A DNA stretch of 5,051 nt from the NCBI GenBank assembly GCA_900555815.1, contig USMR01000096.1, positions 1 to 5,051 on the forward strand. Direction: 5' to 3'. Shown in pieces: positions 1 to 4,744 of the stretch. Within the stretch, counting starts at the first letter, position 1. Every line of letters begins with the position of its first letter. The position numbers were made by a program, and so were the translations under genes. Source of the stretch: an uncultured Collinsella sp. GTDB taxonomy: Bacteria; Actinomycetota; Coriobacteriia; Coriobacteriales; Coriobacteriaceae. The notes under the pieces were generated by a model. It did not search any database. It was not told the origin of the DNA and worked only from the letters and a program-made list of their open reading frames with translations.

Positions 1-1
1 C

Positions 2-361
2 ATCAATGCCGGGGTCACCGCGACGGGGCTGGGCGAGCTCGAGCCGCTCGACATCAACGACGCTCCTGCCGGCGCGGGCCCTGCGCGCTATTGGCATTTT
101 CCGGGCGCGGCGGGAACGGTCGGCTTCATTAGCGCCATGTCCAATCATTTTTGTGCGAACTGCAACCGTCTGCGTCTGACGGCAGACGGCAACGTGCGTC
201 CGTGCCTGTTTAGCGATGCCGAGTATTCGGTGCGTGAGGCGCTGCGCCGTGGTGATGATATGCAGGTACTTTCGATTTGGCGCGATGCCGTGGCCCACAA
301 ACCGCAGGAACACGCGATAATTGAGGGCACGCAACGATTTATGTCCCAAATCGGAGGATGA
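2..361 (+). CDS. moaA: GTP 3',8-cyclase MoaA, C-terminal part (5' end outside window)
   Basis: This is the last 119 residues of a radical-SAM enzyme that turns GTP into 3',8-cyclo-7,8-dihydro-GTP, the first step of molybdenum-cofactor synthesis in the cytoplasm. The frame is open from base 2. It carries the signature of the C-terminal [4Fe-4S] site: FCANCNRLRLTADG followed by RPCLF, with cysteine codons at 152, 161 and 203 (CX2C-X13-C). It ends in the family's conserved SQIGG. In this family the terminal double glycine is known to reach into the active site, so the 3' end is complete. The N-terminal CX3CX2C radical-SAM motif must lie upstream and cannot be seen. The ATG at 137 is an internal Met, not a start. 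The stop lies 4 nt before the MoaC-MobB start, so the two genes are almost certainly co-transcribed. Confidence 0.95.
   Translation: MNAGVTATGLGELEPLDINDAPAGAGPARYWHFPGAAGTVGFISAMSNHFCANCNRLRLTADGNVRPCLFSDAEYSVREALRRGDDMQVLSIWRDAVAHKPQEHAIIEGTQRFMSQIGG
353..357 (+). promoter_or_regulatory. Ribosome binding site that sets the moaC-mobB start
   Basis: GGAGG sits 8 nt before the ATG at 366, inside the last codons of moaA. It favours 366 over the in-frame ATG at 321, which lies deep inside moaA. It also suggests translational coupling with the moaA stop (359-361). Confidence 0.7.
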
Positions 362-365
362 TCAT

Positions 366-1670
366 ATGGCCAAGAGCAGGTACGCCGATGCCACCAAGGC
401 CGCTCGCAGGGCCGCGATATCTGCCCACAAAGCCTCAACCGCGACGAATGCTGGCAACGCCGACGCGTCCGCACAGCCGACTGCCAGCGCTGCCACCGAG
501 CCCGCCCGCGACGCCCGTCGCGACGAGCTGACGCATGTGGACGCCAAGGGCGAGGTACGCATGGTCGACGTGTCCGACAAGGCCGAGACCCATCGCATCG
601 CTATCGCCGAGGGCACCATCCTCATGCATCCCGAGACGCAAGCCATGGTGCTGCAGGACCGCGCCAAAAAGGGCGATGTGCTTGCCTGCGCGCGCGTGGC
701 GGGCATCATGGCCATCAAGCACACGAGCGACATCATTCCCATGTGCCATCCGTTGCTCATTACCAAGAGCAAGTGCGACATTGCGCCCATCGCTCCGGCG
801 GGGACGCCGGCCGAGGACGTGCCCGAGGGCTGGGCGCCGGCGCGCGCGGACGGGCAGGTTGGCTTTCACGTACTGGTCACGGCCGGCGTGACGGGCAAGA
901 CGGGTATCGAGATGGAGGCGTTGACCGGCGCGAGTGCCGCGTGCCTGACCATCTACGACATGTGCAAGGCAGTCGATCGCGGCATGGAGATTGTCGACGT
1001 GCGCCTGTTGCACAAGGAGGGCGGCCGCTCGGGCGTGTGGGATCGTGCCGAACGTCAGGCTGCTGCTGTTGAGGCTGTGGGGGCCGCGGATGCCGCGCCC
1101 GTAAGCGCACCCATCGCCGTCGCGCCCGCAGCTCCGGCACCGGCCGTCCCCGCGATCGCGTTTATCGGCTACCAGAACTCGGGCAAGACCACGCTCGTCG
1201 AGAAGGTTATTGCCGAGCTCACCCGTCGCGGCCTGCGCGTGGGCTCGCTCAAGCATCACGGGCACCACGGCTTTGATATCGACGTGCCCGCTAAGGACAC
1301 CTGGCGTCATCACCAGGCCGGATCCAAACACGTGGGCCTCATCTGCGCCACGCGCTGGGCGGAGTACGCCGACACGCGCGAGGAGGACGAGATGCCCGCG
1401 CGCGAGCTGCTGTCGCGCTACAACGATGTCGACGTGGTGATCATCGAGGGCTACAAGACCGAGGGCTTCGACAACATCGTCGTCGCGCGCTCCGGTGTCG
1501 ACCGTCTGCGCGGCAAGAGCTCGCTCGACCTGGTCGATGGCCACACGCTGGCCCTTGCCTGCAACGAAGCCCTGGCGCGTCAGGCCTTCGACGCCGGCTT
1601 TGCGACCCGAGCCATCAACATCAACGACGCCCGAGCCATCTGCGACCTGATTCAAGATCATCTGGCCTAA
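366..1670 (+). CDS. MoaC-MobB fusion: cyclic pyranopterin monophosphate synthase joined to MGD-synthesis GTPase
   Basis: This is a 434-residue two-domain protein of molybdenum-cofactor synthesis. Residues 1-53 are an Ala-rich, basic extension without a recognised motif. Residues about 54-228 are MoaC, which converts the MoaA product to cPMP. The MCHPL motif (H128), GKTGIEMEALTG (177-188) and TIYDMCKAV are present, and D198 and K201 match the catalytic Asp/Lys pair of E. coli MoaC. An insert of roughly 18 residues lies near 143-162. Residues about 230-262 are an Ala/Pro linker. Residues about 263-434 are MobB. It has a Walker A GYQNSGKTT (268-276), a His-rich KHHGHHGFDID (296-306), KDTWRHHQAGS, and IIEGYK (359-364). 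MobB binds GTP and assists MobA in attaching GMP to molybdopterin. Both domains look complete. Start 366 is chosen for its GGAGG; an ATG at 321 is in frame but lies within moaA. It follows moaA in one operon and two hairpins end the unit. Confidence 0.93.
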   Translation: MAKSRYADATKAARRAAISAHKASTATNAGNADASAQPTASAATEPARDARRDELTHVDAKGEVRMVDVSDKAETHRIAIAEGTILMHPETQAMVLQDRAKKGDVLACARVAGIMAIKHTSDIIPMCHPLLITKSKCDIAPIAPAGTPAEDVPEGWAPARADGQVGFHVLVTAGVTGKTGIEMEALTGASAACLTIYDMCKAVDRGMEIVDVRLLHKEGGRSGVWDRAERQAAAVEAVGAADAAPVSAPIAVAPAAPAPAVPAIAFIGYQNSGKTTLVEKVIAELTRRGLRVGSLKHHGHHGFDIDVPAKDTWRHHQAGSKHVGLICATRWAEYADTREEDEMPARELLSRYNDVDVVIIEGYKTEGFDNIVVARSGVDRLRGKSSLDLVDGHTLALACNEALARQAFDAGFATRAININDARAICDLIQDHLA

Positions 1671-1709
1671 AACCTGCCAAAAAGGGACAGGTTTATTTTG
1701 GCAGGTTTT
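1669..1709 (+). terminator. Hairpin 1 (GGGACAGG loop), overlapping the moaC-mobB stop codon
   Basis: Perfect 14-bp arms AAAACCTGCCAAAA (1669-1682) and TTTTGGCAGGTTTT (1696-1709) enclose the 13-nt loop AGGGACAGGTTTA. The left arm uses the last two bases of the TAA stop. The right arm ends in four Ts, as in an intrinsic terminator. The loop core GGGACAGG recurs in the hairpin at 4245-4295, although the stem sequence is different. Confidence 0.7.
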
Positions 1710-1727
1710 ATCAGGGAAAACGTCATT

Positions 1728-1766
1728 ACCACCACAAAGGGGCCAGGCTCCTTTGTGGTGGTTTTT
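1728..1766 (+). terminator. Hairpin 2 (CCACCACAAAGG family) with T-tract
   Basis: A perfect 13-bp stem, ACCACCACAAAGG (1728-1740) with CCTTTGTGGTGGT (1750-1762), encloses a 9-nt loop GGCCAGGCT and is followed by TTTTT (1762-1766). This is the best-formed intrinsic terminator of the window. It backs up hairpin 1, which ends 18 nt upstream. Confidence 0.8.
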
Positions 1767-1768
1767 GC

Positions 1769-1807
1769 TTTGGTAGATGTGTGAGACATGCCTTACAATC
1801 TACCAAA
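1769..1807. promoter_or_regulatory. 10-bp inverted repeat spanning the transporter promoter (candidate operator)
   Basis: TTTGGTAGAT (1769-1778) is perfectly complementary to ATCTACCAAA (1798-1807), with a 19-nt spacer. One arm covers the -35 element and the other the -10 end of the proposed promoter. The arm centres are 29 bp apart. This is the layout of two half-sites for a regulator, but no regulator gene is in the window. A role as an RNA hairpin is less likely, because the start point would fall near 1806. Confidence 0.45.
1770..1799 (+). promoter_or_regulatory. Candidate sigma70-type promoter for the MFS gene
   Basis: TTGGTA (1770-1775, 4/6 to TTGACA), an 18-nt spacer and TACAAT (1794-1799, 5/6 to TATAAT). 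It lies just after the terminator pair of the preceding operon and would give a leader of about 130 nt. The leader contains a GC-rich 7-bp hairpin (1889-1908, one G-U pair) shortly before the ribosome binding site. Confidence 0.5.
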
Positions 1808-1935
1808 TAGTTCATGACGGGCAAAAAACGGAGAGAAGAGGCTTGATGCGTCCTTAAAGTTTCATGCGGATAGATTGATTTGACAGACGGTGGCGAATGC
1901 CCGCCGCCCGTATTCGTATGAAACAAGGAGTCTCC

Positions 1936-3206
1936 ATGCTCATCCCTCTTCTCTCAAAACCTCAATCATCGCTGCCCGTGCAGGCCAAGCGCCTGGTGGC
2001 AATGCGCTTTCTTATCTACACCGGTTTTCAGACCAGTTATTTTATCGGCGTTATCGGAACGCTCACCTATGCGGACGATGCCTCGGTCGTGGCGACATCG
2101 CTGGCCGTCCTTTTTATGAACGTATTTGTGATCTTGGGATCCTTTGCGGGCGGCGCGGCGCTCGACGCCTGGGGCCCACGTCGCCATTTCATGCTGAGCA
2201 TCGTGGGCACGCTGGCAACCGGCGCGGCGATTCTCGTTTTTGGCAGCGCGACCGGCATCGTCCTGCTCGGCGCGGTGCTCCTGGGCTTCGTGATGGGGTT
2301 CGCCCAACCCATCGCCACATCCTATCCGGCGTATCTCACCGACGATCCCGTCGAGCTCAAAGACATCAACTCCGCCATCGCCATGTTCTCAAACGTGAGT
2401 ATTATCGTCGGACCCACGTTGGGTGGCTTTGTCGCGGCGGCTGCATCGTCGCGCGCGGTGTTCGTGCTCATGATGCTCTTTACCGTGCTGGCGCTCGTCG
2501 CCGGTTGGGGCTTTAGGCCGCAAGGAGGTCGCGTCGCCGCGCGCGAAAGTACTCCTGCGGACGGTAGCACAACGGCAAGTACTGCCAGTCAAAGCTCCGA
2601 CTCCAGCAAATCGCGACCAGCATCAAGACAGTCTTTACCAACAGCGTTCTCGCCCTACTGTTCTGCATTATCTTTCTTTCGAACTTTGGCTATGGCGCCT
2701 TTGACCCGCTGGAGTCGTTCTTCTACCGCGATGTCCTGCACGTCGGTGTTGAGTGGATGGGCTGGCTCTCGTCGGCCAGCGGTGTGGGCGCGGTGCTGGG
2801 CGCCGTCCTCGCGCTCCGTTTGCCGTCGCACCTGATCAACCTTAAAACGCTGCTCTTGGCGCTTATGTCCGTGGGCCTGGGAAGCCTGCTCTATGTGGGG
2901 ACGCCGTACGTAGGCGTGGCCCTCGTCGGCCAGATTGCCCTGGGCGTGGCCTGGGGCGTCGTCAACCCGCTCCACAACACGATCGTGCAAACGACGGCTC
3001 CTCTCGAGCAGCTCGGCCGCGTCAACTCGGTCATGGGTTTTGGCAACATGTTCGCCGGCGTGGCCCCGCTGGCGATTGCCCCGTGGCTGGCGGCGACGTT
3101 TGGCGTGCAGCAGACCCTCGTTGGTGCGGGCATGGTCGTGACGGCGGTTCCCGCGGCGCTACTGCTGTTTGGACGCCGGCATTTGGATCGTGCCGCAAGG
3201 CAGTAA
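1936..3206 (+). pseudogene. MFS transporter, split by a -1 frameshift
   Basis: This is a membrane transporter of the major facilitator superfamily, probably an efflux protein; the substrate cannot be read from sequence. The start at 1936 follows AAGGAG (1925-1930) by 5 nt. The first half (frame of 1936) has six hydrophobic stretches and the MFS motif A in GGAALDAWGPRR (Asp about residue 77). It runs to a Ser/Thr-rich loop near residue 225. From about 2611 the coding frame is the one shifted by -1. It reads IATSIKTVFTNSVLALLFCIIFL and continues through the second six-helix half to the stop at 3204-3206. In the first frame the residues after 2610 turn Ser/Arg/Pro-rich and stop at 2833-2835. One extra base would give 423 residues, normal for the family. 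The second half has no good start before the ATG at 2757, which would lose helix 7. I therefore call it a disrupted gene, by mutation or sequence error. Confidence 0.82.
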
Positions 3207-3210
3207 AAAC

Positions 3211-3267
3211 CATCACAACATTCGATGAAAATCGCGATTTTGCCGAAAAGCGTCGAATGTTGTGATG
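3211..3267. repeat. Perfect 15-bp inverted repeat with a nested palindrome, after the transporter stop
   Basis: CATCACAACATTCGA (3211-3225) pairs perfectly with TCGAATGTTGTGATG (3253-3267), and two further pairs inside include one G-T. Between them lies a second exact palindrome, AAAATCGCGATTTT (3228-3241). It starts 4 nt after the stop codon. On the + strand no T-tract follows. On the - strand the hairpin is followed by GGTTTTT, so it could end transcription in that direction, although no - strand gene is seen here. Confidence 0.65.
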
Positions 3268-3294
3268 CTTTGCGCTCCGGGCAGGCCGCCCTTC

Positions 3295-3343
3295 GGGTCC
3301 GGCCACCACAAAGGGGGCAGGCACCTTTGTGGCGATCGGGCCC
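3295..3343 (+). repeat. Hairpin 3 (CCACCACAAAGG family) upstream of the HAD gene
   Basis: The inner stem CCACAAAGG (3306-3314) with CCTTTGTGG (3324-3332) encloses the 9-nt loop GGGCAGGCA. A 3x3 internal loop follows (CCA against CGA). The outer stem is GGGTCCGG (3295-3302) with TCGGGCCC (3336-3343), with two G-U pairs. The 12-mer CCACCACAAAGG is identical to hairpins 2 and 4. There is no T-tract. It may separate the transporter from the phosphatase transcript, or be a dispersed repeat. Confidence 0.6.
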
Positions 3344-3358
3344 CAACGGCCTGCGCCT

Positions 3359-3367
3359 TGGTATACC
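3359..3367 (+). promoter_or_regulatory. Weak candidate extended -10 promoter for the HAD gene
   Basis: TGGTATACC matches TGn plus a -10-like TATACC (3362-3367). No convincing -35 lies 16-18 nt upstream. GGTATAC (3360-3366) is also one arm of an imperfect inverted repeat with GTACACC (3370-3376), so the site may bind a regulator. It is the only plausible promoter between hairpin 3 and the start at 3423. Confidence 0.3.
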
Positions 3368-3422
3368 ATGTACACCATTTCCGACCACATTCAGCACCGC
3401 CGCACAACCCAGAAAGGCCCCC

Positions 3423-4244
3423 ATGGACACCACCTTTAGCCACATCAAAGCCGTGTTCTGCGATATCGACGGCACGCTGCTCACGAGCCAGCACACGGTG
3501 TCCCCGCGCACCGTGGCGGCGATCTGCGCCCTGCGCGAGCGCGGCGTGCTCTTTGGTCTGTGCACCGGGCGCGACGCCCACGCGACCGAGGCCATGTACG
3601 AGCTCTGGGGCATCGAAGGCCTGGTGGACGTGATGGTGGGCTGCGGTGGCGCCGAGGTCATCGACCGCGCGCACGACATCAACGAGCTGAGCTATCCGCT
3701 GCCGGGCGAGACCATCGCGCGCATCTGCGAGCACATGGCGGACCTTCCGGCAACGCCCGTCTGCCCCCGAGACGGCGTGTTCTACGTGCCCGAGAGCAAC
3801 GCGTGCGTCGAGCACCTGTCGCGCGTCGACGGCGTGCCCTACCAGGTGGTCGATTTTGCCGAGTTTTTGCGCGAGCCGCAGCCCAAGGTGATGTTTACCA
3901 TGGCGCCCGAGGTAATGCCGCGGGTGATTGAGCGGGCGTCGTCGCTCGCCGATAACACCGTTAAGGCGGCGGCTCTGCAAACCACGCAGCGGCTCTACGA
4001 GTTCATGGATCCACGCGTGTCCAAGACGCGCGGCCTTGTGCGCGTGGCGGAGCTCAACGACATGGAGCTCCAGGACATCTGCGTGTTTGGCGATGCGGAC
4101 AACGACACCTGCATGGTGGCCGACGCCGGCGTGGGCGTGGCCATGGCAAACGGCAGCGACGCCACCCGTGCCGCCGCCGATTTTGTAACCGCGAGCAACG
4201 ACAAAGACGGCATCGCGATCTTTATCGAGGAACATCTGCTGTAG
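3423..4244 (+). CDS. Cof-type HAD-IIB family phosphatase
   Basis: This 273-residue cytoplasmic hydrolase belongs to the haloacid-dehalogenase superfamily, subclass IIB. Such enzymes remove phosphate from small metabolites such as sugar phosphates or flavin and pyridoxal phosphates; the substrate is not predictable here. All four motifs are visible. Motif I is DIDGT with nucleophile D14 and acid/base D16. Motif II is T48 in LCTGRD. Motif III is probably K201 in VSKTRGL. Motif IV is GDADND with D224 and D228, followed by the family-typical AGVGVAMANG. The middle, about residues 80-190, is where the C2 cap sits in this subclass. Start 3423 is chosen because AGAAAGG (3411-3417) precedes it and motif I then begins at residue 14, as usual. 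The frame is open upstream to 3225, but that stretch translates the repeat hairpins. The gene appears monocistronic, with a long hairpin starting at the base after the stop. Confidence 0.9.
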   Translation: MDTTFSHIKAVFCDIDGTLLTSQHTVSPRTVAAICALRERGVLFGLCTGRDAHATEAMYELWGIEGLVDVMVGCGGAEVIDRAHDINELSYPLPGETIARICEHMADLPATPVCPRDGVFYVPESNACVEHLSRVDGVPYQVVDFAEFLREPQPKVMFTMAPEVMPRVIERASSLADNTVKAAALQTTQRLYEFMDPRVSKTRGLVRVAELNDMELQDICVFGDADNDTCMVADAGVGVAMANGSDATRAAADFVTASNDKDGIAIFIEEHLL

Positions 4245-4295
4245 CGCCTGAGGCCACCACAAAGGGGACAGGTGCCTTTGCGGTGGCCTCAGGCG
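4245..4295 (+). terminator. Hairpin 4 (CCACCACAAAGG family), 21-bp arms directly after the HAD stop
   Basis: The left arm (4245-4265, ending CCACCACAAAGG) and the right arm (4275-4295, beginning CCTTTGCGGTGG) pair at 20 of 21 positions, with one A-C mismatch. The loop is GGACAGGTG (4266-4274). The stem begins at the first base after the TAG. Only ATTTG follows, so the T-tract is poor. It may act as a terminator, an RNA 3'-end stabiliser, or simply be a repeat insertion. Confidence 0.65.
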
Positions 4296-4427
4296 ATTTG
4301 GGCGAATTGATACCTAGAGTCTGCGCGCAAATTCAGATATGGTTGTATGAACATTACGTTTCTAACTACCGATGGATTAAAGATATTCCCATCAATCTGG
4401 TAGTCTATTCCTCCCGGTTAATGATCT

Positions 4428-4457
4428 ACCGCTCACGGTCGATTTTCGACCGTTCAC
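4428..4457. repeat. Direct repeats at 21-bp spacing around an 8-bp dyad
   Basis: ACCGCTCAC (4428-4436) and ACCGTTCAC (4449-4457) differ at one base, and their starts are 21 bp apart, two helical turns. Between and overlapping them is the inverted repeat ACGGTCGA-TTT-TCGACCGT (4435-4453). This could be a protein-binding site or a small terminator-like hairpin. Confidence 0.4.
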
Positions 4458-4489
4458 AGGATGTTTACTCTTGAGCAAAATGTTGTGCA

Positions 4490-4567
4490 AATAAACAAAA
4501 TGCTATTAAAAAATGATAACTAGCTTAATTACCAGTAGAAATAGATATTTCATAGCGAATAAACAAA
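4490..4567 (+). repeat. Direct repeat of AATAAACAAA
   Basis: The 10-mer AATAAACAAA occurs at 4490-4499 and again at 4558-4567, 68 bp apart, in the AT-rich spacer. In such AT-rich sequence chance is possible, and no function is assigned. Confidence 0.3.
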
Positions 4568-4625
4568 GGTAAATCCGAGTAAATGTCAAGAGAATTGAGA
4601 ATTCGCTACAAAACTATCGGTATTT

Positions 4626-4655
4626 TTGCTTAGATGTTCAAACAATCGTTACAAT
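4626..4655 (+). promoter_or_regulatory. Candidate promoter of the secreted-protein gene
   Basis: TTGCTT (4626-4631), an 18-nt spacer and TACAAT (4650-4655). The -10 hexamer and the spacer length match the transporter promoter at 1770-1799. A second -10-like TATAAG lies at 4662-4667 without a clear -35. The leader would be about 80 nt. Confidence 0.4.
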
Positions 4656-4669
4656 ATGTACTATAAGCG

Positions 4670-4690
4670 TGCGCAATTACAGATTGCGCA
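4670..4690. promoter_or_regulatory. 8-bp perfect inverted repeat just downstream of the promoter
   Basis: TGCGCAAT (4670-4677), spacer TACAG, ATTGCGCA (4683-4690). It lies 15 nt after the proposed -10, where a repressor operator or a 5'-end RNA hairpin would act. No regulator gene is in view. Confidence 0.45.
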
Positions 4691-4722
4691 GATACGTTTG
4701 ATAGTGAAAGAGCAAGATCGCG

Positions 4723-4740
4723 GTCTCTTGGGGAGGAGAC
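4723..4740 (+). promoter_or_regulatory. Ribosome binding site folded into a hairpin
   Basis: GTCTCTT (4723-4729) can pair with AGGAGAC (4734-4740) across a GGGG loop, giving seven pairs with one G-U. The AGGAG used for the ATG at 4745 (6-nt spacing) lies in the stem. Translation of the secreted protein could therefore be dampened until the hairpin opens. This is read from base pairing only. Confidence 0.4.
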
Positions 4741-4744
4741 ATCG

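Larger units (their letters stand above)
4296..4744. other. AT-rich intergenic region upstream of the surface-protein gene
   Basis: This 449-nt stretch contains no gene I can support. Its base composition is visibly AT-rich compared with the GC-rich genes on its left. It holds a direct-repeat/dyad cluster near 4428-4457, a repeated AATAAACAAA (4490-4499 and 4558-4567), a candidate promoter near 4626-4655, an 8-bp dyad at 4670-4690 and a hairpin over the ribosome binding site at 4723-4740. A short open frame (4283-4474) begins with GTG inside hairpin 4 and resembles nothing known to me. No known riboswitch was recognised. Confidence 0.6.

Noticed and set aside
321..365. Earlier ATG for the MoaC-MobB protein
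   Set aside because: It lies inside moaA without a clear ribosome binding site. The ATG at 366 has GGAGG at a good distance.
435..1661. Long open frame on the - strand (408 codons)
   Set aside because: It lies wholly antisense to moaC-mobB, whose motifs are unmistakable. Its translation is Ala/Arg/His-rich with no family features, as expected for the opposite strand of GC-rich coding DNA.
1880..1885. Perfect TTGACA before the transporter
   Set aside because: No -10-like hexamer at 16-19 nt spacing; the nearest, TATTCG at 1911, is 25 nt away. The intervening bases are a GC-rich hairpin.
2568..2610. Programmed -1 ribosomal frameshift in the transporter
   Set aside because: No slippery heptamer in the right phase and no strong downstream stem-loop were seen. 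A mutation or sequence error is simpler.
2757..3206. Second half of the transporter as an independent gene
   Set aside because: The same frame encodes helix 7 upstream of 2757, so an ATG there would cut the domain. It is better read as the 3' part of a frameshifted gene.
3225..3422. In-frame upstream extension of the HAD gene
   Set aside because: It would translate the palindromic repeats. The family's first motif begins near residue 14 when starting at 3423, and a ribosome binding site precedes that ATG.
3213..4262. Long open frame on the - strand (349 codons)
   Set aside because: It is antisense to the HAD phosphatase gene and runs through repeat hairpins at both ends. No family is recognised.
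4283..4474. 63-codon open frame after the HAD gene
   Set aside because: It begins with GTG inside hairpin 4, has no ribosome binding site, and its product shows no recognisable feature.
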